A DNA stretch of 64,000 nt from Pseudomonas serbica. GTDB taxonomy: Bacteria > Pseudomonadota > Gammaproteobacteria > Pseudomonadales > Pseudomonadaceae. Every line of letters begins with the position of its first letter. Within the stretch, counting starts at the first letter, position 1. Both the position numbers and the translations under genes were made by a program. Below the pieces are notes generated by a model, which saw nothing but the letters and a program-made list of their open reading frames with translations, was not told the DNA's origin and did no database searches. This document shows, one piece after another, positions 25,877 through 34,563 of this stretch. The stretch spans positions 186,001-250,000 of the forward strand of contig NZ_JAQIYM010000007.1 of NCBI RefSeq assembly GCF_028823535.1, in the 5' to 3' direction.

Positions 25877-27060
25877 TCACATTCCTCAATTGGCTTCTTG
25901 GCGTACCGCTGGCAATCCTCCTCCTGCCGGTGTTGGTGCTGTTCGTGCAGGTGCTGCTGGCGGGCATGCCAGTGCGGGCGCCTGCGCTGGCACAACGCTC
26001 GCGTCCGCGGGTGGCGGTGCTGGTGCCGGCTCACAATGAGTCCTCGATCATCAAGGCCACACTCGATTCCCTGCGCCCGCAACTGCTGGCGGGCGACCGC
26101 CTGCTGGTGGTGGCGGACAACTGCTCTGATGACACCGCGGCAACAGCTCGCGCAGCGGGTGCCGAGGTGGTCGAGCGCAGTAACGACCAGCAGCGTGGCA
26201 AGGGCTATGCGCTGGATTTTGGCGCGCGTCATCTGGCCAGCGATGCGCCGGACGTACTGATCATTGTCGATGCCGATTGCCAGGTGAGCGAAGGCTTCAT
26301 CGAGTGCCTGGCCATCCGGTGCATCGATTCGGGACGGCCAACCCAGGCCCTTGATCTGATGCGCGCACCGGCGAATTCCGGGCTGAAGGTGCAGATCGCC
26401 GAGTTTGCCTGGTGCGTGAAGAACAAGGCGCGCCCGCTAGGCTGGGCCCGATTGGGTTTGCCCTGCCAGCTGATGGGCACCGGCATGGCGTTCGTCTGGC
26501 GCGACCTGCCCTTGATCACGCTGGCCAGTGGTCACATTGTCGAAGACCTGAAGATGGGCCTGGATTTCTGTCGTAGCGGCAAGCCGCCGTTGTTTTGCCC
26601 CGAGGCCTTGGTCACCAGCTATTTTCCGCGCAGTGACGAAGGCCTCACTACCCAGCGCACGCGCTGGGAACATGGTCACTTGGGCGTGATCCTGGGGGAC
26701 GCGCCAAAATTGCTTGGCGAGTCGATTGCCCGGCGCAACCTCAACCTGCTGGCCATGACCCTGGATCTGCTGGTGCCGCCGCTAGCCTTGCTGACCTTGT
26801 TGTTGGGCGCGGCGTTTATCCTCTCCTGGCTGGTGCTCCTGCTGTTCGGCGCATGGCTGCCGGCGTTGATCGCTTCGCTCGCGGTGGCCATGTTGATGGT
26901 GACCATCCTGCTGGCCTGGAGCCGCTTTGGTCGCGGCATCATCGCCTTTTCTGCTTTGCTTTATGCGCCGTTCTACGCGCTGAAGAAAATCCCCCTGTAC
27001 CTGGGCTTCCTGATTAAACGCCAGGTTGAATGGGTACGTTCCAAGCGAGACGACTCCTGA
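25873..27060 (+). CDS. Membrane-bound family 2 glycosyltransferase
   Basis: 395 residues. A first membrane helix (about 3-30) precedes a GT2 catalytic domain: VLVPAHNES, VVADNCSDDTA, IIVDADC (metal site) and a QRTRWEHGHL (QxxRW-like) motif. Three more hydrophobic segments follow at 295-375. This is the processive-type arrangement seen in NodC/cellulose-synthase-like enzymes, although it may add a single residue here. The stop codon overlaps the next start (TGATG). Confidence 0.87.
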   Translation: MITFLNWLLGVPLAILLLPVLVLFVQVLLAGMPVRAPALAQRSRPRVAVLVPAHNESSIIKATLDSLRPQLLAGDRLLVVADNCSDDTAATARAAGAEVVERSNDQQRGKGYALDFGARHLASDAPDVLIIVDADCQVSEGFIECLAIRCIDSGRPTQALDLMRAPANSGLKVQIAEFAWCVKNKARPLGWARLGLPCQLMGTGMAFVWRDLPLITLASGHIVEDLKMGLDFCRSGKPPLFCPEALVTSYFPRSDEGLTTQRTRWEHGHLGVILGDAPKLLGESIARRNLNLLAMTLDLLVPPLALLTLLLGAAFILSWLVLLLFGAWLPALIASLAVAMLMVTILLAWSRFGRGIIAFSALLYAPFYALKKIPLYLGFLIKRQVEWVRSKRDDS

Positions 27061-27803
27061 TGCGCGTATTGGCCTGGCAGCACAACTGGCAAACGATCAT
27101 TCAGTCGCTCAAGGTCGTGGTGGACGTCGATCAGGAGCAGCGCTTGATCGAGGCTTTGTCCAGGCCGCAGGCGGTGACGGTACTTGGGTTCGTCAATGCC
27201 CATGCGATGAACCTGATCGCCAGGGACAATGACTACTACCAGGCGCTGTCGGCCGCGGATGTGTTGCTGCGCGATGGCTCCGGCATGTCCATCCTGTTTC
27301 GCCGACTGGGTCGTGCACCGGGGCTGAACATGAACGGCACGGACCTGATCCCCAAGCTGCTGTCGGCGTACAAAGGCCGACGCGTGGCTTTGTGGGGCAC
27401 GCAAGAGCCTTTCCTGGCCAATGCGGCGAGGCACTGCGAAGCGGCATGGGCGGTCAATGTGGTGTCTGCCCACCATGGTTTCGCCGAAGTGCAGACCTAC
27501 CTGGATCTTGCCCGGCAATATCAGCCGGAACTGGTGGTGTTGGGCATGGGCATGCCCAAGCAGGAAGTCGTTGCTGCCAGGCTGGCGGCCAGCGGTGTGC
27601 CGTGCCTGATCGTGTGTGGCGGGGCGATCCTGGACTTTCTCGGTGGCAAGGTGAGTCGCGCTCCGCAATGGATGCGTGGCCTGGGCTGCGAATGGGTGTT
27701 CAGGCTGGTCAGTGAGCCCAGGCGCCTGTTCAGTCGATATGTGGTCGGTAACCCGATGTTCATATTGAGGACGCTTGCCTGCTCGGCGCCGACGGGCGGG
27801 TGA
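27060..27803 (+). CDS. WecG/TagA/CpsF family glycosyltransferase (GT26)
   Basis: 247 residues. GT26 signature: VNAHAMNLIA, LRDGSGMSI, NMNGTDLIP, LGMGMPKQE and CGGAILDFLGG, in the normal order. These enzymes transfer ManNAc/ManNAcA- or glucose-type residues to lipid-linked acceptors at the membrane. Last gene of the tightly overlapped part of the operon; a 239-bp AT-rich gap follows. Confidence 0.9.
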   Translation: MRVLAWQHNWQTIIQSLKVVVDVDQEQRLIEALSRPQAVTVLGFVNAHAMNLIARDNDYYQALSAADVLLRDGSGMSILFRRLGRAPGLNMNGTDLIPKLLSAYKGRRVALWGTQEPFLANAARHCEAAWAVNVVSAHHGFAEVQTYLDLARQYQPELVVLGMGMPKQEVVAARLAASGVPCLIVCGGAILDFLGGKVSRAPQWMRGLGCEWVFRLVSEPRRLFSRYVVGNPMFILRTLACSAPTGG

Positions 27804-28042
27804 AACGCGGGCGTTATATATAGGCTTAGCGTCGTAATATCTTGCAAAACTCAGGCGCAGCATCTTTACTGCTCATTAAGCGACGACTTGCTGGCGCGGT
27901 CGAGACTTGCGTCGTAATTAATGTAAAAAACGACGAAAGTTTGACGTCAACCGCCACCGTATCGAAGCCTGGTTTTCAGTGTCTTATTCATCGATTCGAA
28001 CTTTCGAATAATCTTTTCTTAATTAATTAGTGTTAATACGAA
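27804..28042 (+). promoter_or_regulatory. AT-rich gap with a perfect 16-bp palindrome
   Basis: 239 bp with composition unlike the neighbours. A perfect palindrome ATTCGAA-CT-TTCGAAT sits at 27994-28009, 33 bp before the ATG at 28043. A short repeated word GCGTCGTAAT occurs near 27830 and 27910. This looks like a separate promoter with an operator for the last two EPS genes. No factor can be named. Confidence 0.45.
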
Positions 28043-29185
28043 ATGAAAGAATATGTAAAGGCACTGTTGCGTCAGTTGATAACGCCGTCAGTACGCTTTG
28101 AACTGAGGAAAACCCACGCCTGGCTGCGCGACATTGCCGGTCGAGCGTGTTTCTGGCGCTGGGAAATCGTCAGGTTCAAGCTGCGCGAAGCGAGCGCTTA
28201 CGACATTCTCTATGTGGGTCGCAAAGCCCAGCGTGAATTTGTCAAAGTGCTGATGGGCGCCGAACCCCAGGTTGCCAATCAGCCAGTTAAACCGGATAAA
28301 TCAGGTCGTACGGTATTTGTCAGCGAAATACCGACGCCGGGCGCATTGTGCGTGCCGCAATATCTTAGCGCGGTTGTTCCTTTGGGCAGGTCGATCGAGG
28401 ATATAACCGCCAGATACAACTCCGAGTTGCGCCGCAATCTGCGCAAGAACCGCCTGCGTTATCGCCTGAAACAGGCGTTGAACGATGACGAAATCGAAAG
28501 CGCCGACCAGGGCATGCTGCAACCTTATGCCAGCGCAAGGCATGGCACATCCGCTTCGCAAATCGAACAGCAGGAGGTGCGCAGGGTGGCGAAAACCGCC
28601 GGGCGACTGGACCTGGTGCTGCTGGAGGACGAAGTCGTCGCCTGCCACCTCGGTTGCGTGATCACCCGCGGGGGCAAGCGCTACTGGAGCACGATCCGTT
28701 TCGGCTACCCGGAAACGGTGTACTCGGATGCGAAAAAGCTGCGCGAAATCAACTCGATCACCACCTTCATGGCGCTGGAATGGGCGCTGGAAAACGGCTT
28801 CGACTATTACGATATCGGCACATGCCTGGCGCGTCCGGACGATGGCCTGCTGGAATGGAAAAGAAGGCGTGGCGGCGATGTCGATACGCTCAATAACCAT
28901 GGCTATCTGTTTGTCCGATTGCCCAGGGTCGGCGTCGCACAATTTCTCTGGGAAACACCGCTGTTTGCTGTAGAGGGTAAAAAACTGACCCTTCATCTTG
29001 GACTGCCGGACGGGCCAAGTGATGAGGAAATTGCCGAACGCTATCGTGAAATGGGTTTTGGAGGGCTCTCCAAGGTCTATCTTCACTGCGCCAAGGCGCC
29101 GCAGGAAACACTGCTGGAGACCTTACGCGGTCGCTATAGTCATCTGAAATCGCCCCCTGCCATGGAAAGCCTGATTTGCAACTGA
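28043..29185 (+). CDS. GNAT/FemAB-like acyltransferase of the EPS locus
   Basis: 380 residues. The C-terminal half has the acetyltransferase-6/FemAB-like core: LDLVLLEDEVVACHLGCVI, then YWSTIRFGYPE, LREINSITTFMALEWALENG and FDYYDIGTC. The N-terminal half contains LRRNLRKNRLRYRLK, a basic helix common in this group. FemAB-like proteins are frequent in PEP-CTERM-associated EPS loci. Likely N- or O-acylation of an amino sugar or peptide-like substituent; substrate unknown. Confidence 0.72.
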   Translation: MKEYVKALLRQLITPSVRFELRKTHAWLRDIAGRACFWRWEIVRFKLREASAYDILYVGRKAQREFVKVLMGAEPQVANQPVKPDKSGRTVFVSEIPTPGALCVPQYLSAVVPLGRSIEDITARYNSELRRNLRKNRLRYRLKQALNDDEIESADQGMLQPYASARHGTSASQIEQQEVRRVAKTAGRLDLVLLEDEVVACHLGCVITRGGKRYWSTIRFGYPETVYSDAKKLREINSITTFMALEWALENGFDYYDIGTCLARPDDGLLEWKRRRGGDVDTLNNHGYLFVRLPRVGVAQFLWETPLFAVEGKKLTLHLGLPDGPSDEEIAERYREMGFGGLSKVYLHCAKAPQETLLETLRGRYSHLKSPPAMESLICN

Positions 29186-29248
29186 TGTTGATGTCGAGCA
29201 AGCAGATGACAAGCGTTATTGGTATTTAAACGTAGAGTGGTAATCCTT

Positions 29249-30361
29249 ATGTCGCAATCGAATATGTTGGTGAGCGGCGCTGGGGCGAAATGGAGTTTTG
29301 CTGCGTATAAACACTTGTTAAAGGAGAAACTTGCCAGAAAACCGTCGCAGGAATTGCAGAGCGTCGCGGTGAAGACCTGGGAAGTTGCTCCGGCGGATGC
29401 ATCCATTGCGCCGCCTGCTTTTTATCTGCCCAACCAGCTTGAGCGCGTGACGGGATGGCAGTTTTATCCCTTCGAACATCCCCGACGCACCATGGAGGGC
29501 AATGGTCTCGTCCAGCACCGCCCGACACGCGCCTTTCTGATCAAGGACGCCTGGTTGATCGACGGTGCGATTTACAAAGGTGATGCCAAGTCATGGTTGT
29601 CGCCCAGGATTGAATGGTTGCCGAAGATCCGCATAGAAAGAGAAATCGATCGCGGGGCGATGTATTGCACCATGGGCGGGAACAAGTGGTTTGGCTCATG
29701 GATGGTCGATGATTGCATCACCTATCCCATGGCCAGCCAGGAGGGCGTCCCGGTGACGACGGTGCTCCGCGAAGACGCCGTTTCCGTTGCCAGGCACGGG
29801 ATTCTTCACGCGCCAGGTTATGAAGACTGGCTGGGGATGAATCCGGTTCGTGTGCGCAATGCGTTTTTTCGAGAGCTGGTGATCTTTGACGACATCAGTC
29901 ACAACCGCCATAAGCACCTGCGCTTTCGCGGAATGTCTGAAAAGTTGCTGTCGCATGTCAATGTCAATTCTCACCCCGGCGTATTCGTTCTGCGGGGCAA
30001 CAAGGGCGAGTTGCGCTTGTTGCGCAATGAACTGGAGTTGGCTGAACGGCTGCGCGAGCGCCGGGGTTTTCGCATCATTGACCCGTCGAAGTGCGATGTG
30101 CCAACCATCGTCGCGGCCTGTGCCGGGGCCAGGACAGTGATCGGCATCGAAGGCAGCCAGCTCATTCACGGCGTCAATCTGCTGCAGCCCGGCGGTTCGT
30201 TGCTGATCCTGCAACCGCCTGATCGTTTCGTCTGCTTCTTCAAGTACCTGACGGATCGCGATCAGCAAAACTTCGGTTTTGTGGTGGGTACCCCGGACGG
30301 CGAAGGTTTCAGGATCGACCCGGACGAGGTTGAACGCACGCTCGATCTGTTCCCGGCCTGA
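29249..30361 (+). CDS. Family 61 glycosyltransferase
   Basis: 370 residues from ATG 29249; the frame could start at 29219 but the start at 29249 gives MSQSN with a ribosome site. The DUF563/GT61 pattern is visible: PVTTVLREDAVSV, a YEDWLGMNP segment, VFVLRGNKGELRLLRNE, RIIDPSKCDVPTIVAACAGA, VIGIEGSQLIHGVNLLQPGG. It converges on the priming transferase gene. It may add a side-chain sugar. Confidence 0.82.
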   Translation: MSQSNMLVSGAGAKWSFAAYKHLLKEKLARKPSQELQSVAVKTWEVAPADASIAPPAFYLPNQLERVTGWQFYPFEHPRRTMEGNGLVQHRPTRAFLIKDAWLIDGAIYKGDAKSWLSPRIEWLPKIRIEREIDRGAMYCTMGGNKWFGSWMVDDCITYPMASQEGVPVTTVLREDAVSVARHGILHAPGYEDWLGMNPVRVRNAFFRELVIFDDISHNRHKHLRFRGMSEKLLSHVNVNSHPGVFVLRGNKGELRLLRNELELAERLRERRGFRIIDPSKCDVPTIVAACAGARTVIGIEGSQLIHGVNLLQPGGSLLILQPPDRFVCFFKYLTDRDQQNFGFVVGTPDGEGFRIDPDEVERTLDLFPA

Positions 30362-30395
30362 CGGGCTTCCAGGCTTTTACCTGCCTTTTCGCAAC

Positions 30396-30424
30396 CCGGT
30401 AGCGCTGATTGCCAGCGCCACCGG
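30396..30424. terminator. Hairpin between convergent EPS genes
   Basis: CCGGT-A-GCGCT, seven-base loop, AGCGC-C-ACCGG forms a stem of ten pairs with one mismatch, between the stops of the GT61 gene and the converging wcaJ-like gene. Its position suits a bidirectional terminator, though there is no clear T-run. Confidence 0.5.
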
Positions 30425-30448
30425 GCGACTCGCGCACGCAAGGCACCC

Positions 30449-31873
30449 CTAGTAGGCATGCTTGCCGGAGAACGCCGTCACCGTCCGGGCAAGAATGACG
30501 AAGTCGAGCCACAGCGACCAGTTGTTGATGTATTCGATGTCCGAATCGACCCGACGAATCATCTGTTCGATATCTTTGGTTTCGCCCCGATACCCACGCA
30601 CCTGGGCCAGGCCGGTGATGCCTGGCTTGATGTTGTGGCGCGCAAAGTAGTCGGCGATGTCAGGCGAATACTGCGCATCGTGCTGGATGGCATGGGGACG
30701 AGGTCCCACCAGGGACATTTCGCCCATCAGCACATTGAACAGCTGCGGCAGTTCATCCAGGCTGGTCTTGCGAATGAAGGCGCCGACCCGGGTCATGCGC
30801 GGATCGTTCTTTTGCGCTTGCTTGACCACGCCGTCTTCCGGCTGGTGGACGACCATGCTCCTGAACTTCCAGATGCGAAAAGGTCCGCCACTCCAGCCCA
30901 TCCGTTGCTGGCGAAAGAACACCGGCCCGGGGCTATCGAGCTTGATGGCAATGGCCACGATGGCCAACACTGGAGCGGCGAAAAGCAAAATGAGAAACGC
31001 CAGCACGCGGTCTTCAAGGTTCTTGAGCAGCAGGCGCATGCCCATCAGTGGGGTTTCGGACAAAGTCAGCACGGGAATGCCGGCAATTTCGCGAACGCTG
31101 TGATTGATCAGGCGCAGGGAGAAGATGTCCGGCACCCAGTTGACCGAGATGTGTTTGTCGAACAACTTCAAATACACATCCTTGATCACCTGCGATCCGT
31201 CCAGGGGCGTGACGAAGTAGACGGTGCGAATGGAGTGTTGCGCGACCAGGTCATCAAGGTCGGACAAGTTTCCCAGGATCGCCAGGCGGTTGGGGTTTTC
31301 CGAACCATCCTTGCCATGGTCATCCGCCGCTCCGATCAGCACGGAACCGACGACCCGTTCACCCAGCCACGGGTTGTTGCTGATTTTCTGGTGGAGGAAG
31401 TCCGCCAGCTCTCCCGAGCCAATGATCAGCGCGTTGTCCCGTTGGGTGGGATGCGCCAGGAACTTCTTTTGCAGTTCACGGCTCCCCAGGTGCAACAGCA
31501 GCTGGGCAAAATAGCCAATGACGAACAACTCACCGACCAACAGGCGTGAGTACTGTTCGCTCTGTTTCGTAAGAAAGGCCATGGCGACGAGAAAACAAAA
31601 GGCGGCGGTCCATGCCTTGAACAGTTTGAAGGCCTTGACGGCGAACACGACATTGCTTCGATAAATGGCGTAATGGTCGTAGACGACGGCCAATGCCCCC
31701 AGCAACAGCAGGACCATGATCACATAGGCCTGGGTGATGTAGCCGATGTGGTAGTCAATCAGGTACCAAGCGACTCCGGTTACAGCAAGACTATCGAGGC
31801 CGGCCTGGATAAAGATACTGGTACTGCTTCTTCGCTGGAGTACGGAACGGCTACTGCTCGGCTCAAAAATCAT
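30449..31873 (-). CDS. wcaJ: Undecaprenyl-phosphate glucose phosphotransferase (WcaJ/PssY-like)
   Basis: 474 residues. Four N-terminal membrane helices (to about 140), a CoA-binding-like middle domain (NALIIGSGELADFL start), a fifth helix near 290, then the bacterial sugar transferase domain: FFRQQRMGWSGGPFRIWKFR, KTSLDELPQLFNVLMGEMS, VGPRP and KPGITGLAQVRGYRGET. It starts repeat-unit synthesis by moving glucose-1-phosphate (or galactose-1-phosphate) to undecaprenyl phosphate. It sits at the far end of the EPS locus on the opposite strand with its own promoter region. Confidence 0.92.
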   Translation of the reverse strand: MIFEPSSSRSVLQRRSSTSIFIQAGLDSLAVTGVAWYLIDYHIGYITQAYVIMVLLLLGALAVVYDHYAIYRSNVVFAVKAFKLFKAWTAAFCFLVAMAFLTKQSEQYSRLLVGELFVIGYFAQLLLHLGSRELQKKFLAHPTQRDNALIIGSGELADFLHQKISNNPWLGERVVGSVLIGAADDHGKDGSENPNRLAILGNLSDLDDLVAQHSIRTVYFVTPLDGSQVIKDVYLKLFDKHISVNWVPDIFSLRLINHSVREIAGIPVLTLSETPLMGMRLLLKNLEDRVLAFLILLFAAPVLAIVAIAIKLDSPGPVFFRQQRMGWSGGPFRIWKFRSMVVHQPEDGVVKQAQKNDPRMTRVGAFIRKTSLDELPQLFNVLMGEMSLVGPRPHAIQHDAQYSPDIADYFARHNIKPGITGLAQVRGYRGETKDIEQMIRRVDSDIEYINNWSLWLDFVILARTVTAFSGKHAY

Positions 31874-32210
31874 GATCAGATCCCATTTTTGCTACCCCCT
31901 CACGCCCAACAAGAACGCGATCCAGGTCAAAACTACCCTCGTTTCAGAGCTTTAGCCTCAACGGCAAGCTACTTATAGTCGAGAAATCCACCCTCCACCG
32001 AAATTCGCAGAGCAGGGGAGAATGCGGGGTCCCGTGCTATCACTTTAGCAGCACTGTGGATTCATTCACGTTATGGACGAAGTTTAGTCGGGAGCCGTGA
32101 CGCAGGCGTCGGTCGGTTTGCTTTTAGGGTGTCTGGACGACCATCGGTCGCAAGGGAATTATCCGGGCAGGCGCGAAGGCCTGGGCCCCGGTTGTATCAG
32201 GAAAAACTAC
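31874..32210 (-). other. Intergenic region upstream of the priming transferase
   Basis: 337 bp between the end of the amine-dehydrogenase operon and the wcaJ-like gene, both on the reverse strand. It must hold the end of one transcript and the promoter of the next. A TATAAG (reverse strand, near 31974-31979) could be a -10 element, with no convincing -35. I see no gene in it. Confidence 0.4.
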
Positions 32211-32732
32211 TCAGTTGCTCATCCCGTCTTCGATGGCGATGCCTTGGGCGCGCATCTTGTTGATCAGTTCGGCCCGGGTGCCCGGCAGGTTGAGCATGGT
32301 CTTGGCACGCAGTGCCGCGACTTCGTCTGCGTTGTAGGGCTGGTAGTCGGCGGGCCTGCTTTTGCCGGCCATGCCGTCCTCGCGCATCAGCCAGTTGAGC
32401 AGGTCAGCCAGTTGCGCGTTGTTCAGCGCCGATTGCGACATGCCTGGCACGCGTACCAGGAATTCACGACCGCCGGGGACTTTCAGGAAGTTACCGACAA
32501 ATCCCGTCATTCTCGGCGTGTCATTGGCCGCCGAACCCATGCCGTTGCCCAGATGGCAACCGGCGCATTGCAGCTGATAGTTCACGCCCACGCTGTAGCC
32601 GGCCTGGGCGATGGGCTTTTGCAGTTCCTCGTTGCCGGGGGCGTGACGTTGCGTCGGGTCCGGGATGGCCCGGGCCTGGACGAGCGGGGCGCTCAGGGCG
32701 CAGACGAGACCGAGGATGAGCACATTGCGCAT
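32211..32732 (-). CDS. Monohaem c-type cytochrome at the end of the aau operon
   Basis: 173 residues from ATG 32732 (GGAGA upstream); an upstream in-frame start at 32807 is rejected because the product then lacks a signal at its end. Signal peptide cleaves near QARA (about 22). One haem site, CAGCH (Cys56, Cys59, His60), with no second site, so it is not a MauG-type dihaem enzyme. As the last gene after aauA it may take electrons from the amine dehydrogenase or help in its assembly. In the Alcaligenes aau cluster a cytochrome-like gene also follows aauA, as I recall. Confidence 0.85.
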   Translation of the reverse strand: MRNVLILGLVCALSAPLVQARAIPDPTQRHAPGNEELQKPIAQAGYSVGVNYQLQCAGCHLGNGMGSAANDTPRMTGFVGNFLKVPGGREFLVRVPGMSQSALNNAQLADLLNWLMREDGMAGKSRPADYQPYNADEVAALRAKTMLNLPGTRAELINKMRAQGIAIEDGMSN

Positions 32733-32825
32733 GAGATGTCTCCTTAGAGGACCTGTAGGCGCTGGCAAGCCAGCGCCTGCAAGGGACAGCGCCGATTGCC
32801 CAGGCAACCGGCGGTAAAGCGCGTG

Positions 32826-33347
32826 TCAGACCGCCACGCCACGGATGATCGAAACGGTGCAGTGATAGATGTGCGACTTGGCGGCCAGGCACCAGTTCAC
32901 ATCGTTGTTGTTGAACGGGCGGTAGGCCGGTTCTTCACTGTCGTTACGGGTGCAGGCGCACTGGGCGCAGCTTTGCTTACCGCAGCAGTCGTTGTACGAA
33001 ATGATGTAGTCCTTGCCGTCGGCCGGGTTGCGGCAGGTACCGATCCAGGTCACTTGCGACGCTTCGGTGCCCGGCGGGCAGGACGTCACCGAGCCACCGC
33101 AGCAGCTGCACAGGAAGCCGTCGATGGAACAGTAGCGCCAGTAGTCGCAACTGTTCGGATCACCCGGGTCTCCGGCCTTCGGGTCGGTGGCGGCCAGCGC
33201 CTTGCTGGTTCGGTCCAGGGGCAGCAGCAGGGGCAGGGCGGCACCGGCCACCATCAGCGAACCCATGCGCGACAACAGTTTGCGGCGCGAAGTAGTGTCG
33301 GCAACACGGCGCGTGGAGCGCTCGAATAACAGATCCAGCAGTTTCAT
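32826..33347 (-). CDS. aauA: Aromatic amine dehydrogenase light (TTQ) subunit
   Basis: 173 residues. Tat-type signal TSRRKLL (Arg21-Arg22) and a long hydrophobic stretch. The mature part is packed with Cys (DGFLCSCCGG, SYNDCCGKQSCAQCAC) for the six disulfides of this family. Trp101 (VTWIGTC) and Trp152 (VNWCLAA) are the pair that is cross-linked to tryptophan tryptophylquinone. DGFLCSCCGG and WIGTC resemble aromatic amine dehydrogenase more than methylamine dehydrogenase (DGNICDCSGG, WVASC). It oxidises primary aralkylamines such as tryptamine, tyramine and phenylethylamine to aldehydes plus ammonia in the periplasm. Confidence 0.92.
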   Translation of the reverse strand: MKLLDLLFERSTRRVADTTSRRKLLSRMGSLMVAGAALPLLLPLDRTSKALAATDPKAGDPGDPNSCDYWRYCSIDGFLCSCCGGSVTSCPPGTEASQVTWIGTCRNPADGKDYIISYNDCCGKQSCAQCACTRNDSEEPAYRPFNNNDVNWCLAAKSHIYHCTVSIIRGVAV

Positions 33348-33365
33348 GAAGGTCTCCCTGCCTTA

Positions 33366-34004
33366 TCAGTGGCTATGGCCGTGGCTATGGTCGTGAGCAT
33401 GATTGTGAGAAAGGTCGTGGGGCTGCGCATTGAGGTACTGCTGCAGCGTCGCGTGCTTGAGGTGCTCGACTTCGAACAGGCTGTCCAGGTGCTCGCGAGA
33501 GTTCACCAAGCCCTTGGCGCGCAGGGTGCCGGACTTGTCGATCAGCGCGGCGTACGGCAGCTTGCCGATCTGGTAGGTCATGCCCACTTCCGGGCCGACC
33601 ACGTAGGTGGCGTCTTCGAGCTTGTGTTCGCGGATCAGCGCTTGCTGGGCATCCATGTCGCCATCGCTGACGAACACCACGTCGAGCGTACCGGCCTGTT
33701 CCTTGGCGATGGATTTGATCGCCGGCAGCAGGGATTTGCAGATCGGGCAGGTCGGCGAGAGGAAAAACAGCAGTTGCGATTTTTCACCGGCGTAGCCGAA
33801 GTTCACCGGGCGGCCCTTGCGATCGGCGGCGGTGATTTGCGGTGCGGCTTCGTTGACGGCCACGCCTTTGTCCACCATCAGTGCGCCGGCCGGCGCCAGG
33901 CGACCGTGCAGCACGCCGATCTGACGGACCAGGCCCATGACGACAAACGCCACCGCCACCAGCAGCACCCAGAGCAGAACATTGGAAACGATCAAGCCTT
34001 CCAT
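33366..34004 (-). CDS. aauD: AauD/MauD-like thioredoxin-fold assembly protein with His tail
   Basis: 212 residues. One N-terminal membrane anchor (about 6-26), then a thioredoxin-like periplasmic domain with CPIC (Cys86-Cys89). MauD-type proteins are needed to form the disulfides of the light subunit. Unusual: the last 17 residues contain eight His alternating with other residues (from about 196), a probable metal-binding tail. The gene lies between aauE and aauA with gaps of 5 and 18 bp. Confidence 0.9.
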   Translation of the reverse strand: MEGLIVSNVLLWVLLVAVAFVVMGLVRQIGVLHGRLAPAGALMVDKGVAVNEAAPQITAADRKGRPVNFGYAGEKSQLLFFLSPTCPICKSLLPAIKSIAKEQAGTLDVVFVSDGDMDAQQALIREHKLEDATYVVGPEVGMTYQIGKLPYAALIDKSGTLRAKGLVNSREHLDSLFEVEHLKHATLQQYLNAQPHDLSHNHAHDHSHGHSH

Positions 34005-34009
34005 TTCGA

Positions 34010-34549
34010 TTACCTACCAATCAGTTTGAGCAGAAGAGGGGAGTTCGCCAGCAAGCCATCGGCCGCGGCGTAGATGAGCAGCGCGACAGCGGCGGCAGCC
34101 AGGGTCACGAAGCCATCGAACACAGTCATGTCACGCACCACCGGCGCCACGCTGGCCAGCAACGCCAGCGCCACCAGCACGCTGTTGCGCAGCAGCAGCA
34201 CCGGGCGCAGCGGTTGCGCCTGGTCTGGGCCGGCACAGCCGCAGTCGATGTCGCGACGACCGCGCCACAGGTTGATGCCGATGGCGGCGGCGTACAGTGC
34301 CAGCAGGCTGGCCGCGCCCAACGCCGCCCAGCCCCGGCTGACCGGGACCAGCAGCGCGAAAGCGATGGCCAGTTCCAGCAGCGGGATCAAGCGGGCGCTC
34401 GGGCGAACCAGGGCGGCAGGCAGCAGCTGATAATCCGCCAACTGCCTGGCGAAGCGCCCCGGGGCCCGCACCTTGTGGGTCGCGGCACTGGCCAGCAACG
34501 CCGAAATGGCGAGGGCGCAGGCATTAATGAAGATCGGATCTGATTGCAT
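34010..34549 (-). CDS. aauE: AauE/MauE-like membrane protein
   Basis: 179 residues with four to five hydrophobic helices of the DoxX/MauE group. A cytoplasmic-side or periplasmic CGC motif (IDCGCAGPD, about residue 100) is characteristic and probably relays electrons for disulfide formation together with AauD. It starts 14 bp after the end of aauB. Confidence 0.88.
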   Translation of the reverse strand: MQSDPIFINACALAISALLASAATHKVRAPGRFARQLADYQLLPAALVRPSARLIPLLELAIAFALLVPVSRGWAALGAASLLALYAAAIGINLWRGRRDIDCGCAGPDQAQPLRPVLLLRNSVLVALALLASVAPVVRDMTVFDGFVTLAAAAVALLIYAAADGLLANSPLLLKLIGR

Positions 34550-34563
34550 GGGCCGAATCTCTT

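Noticed and set aside
32211..32732. Cytochrome after aauA as a MauG homologue
   Set aside because: Only one haem site and 173 residues; MauG is a dihaem protein of about 370 residues.
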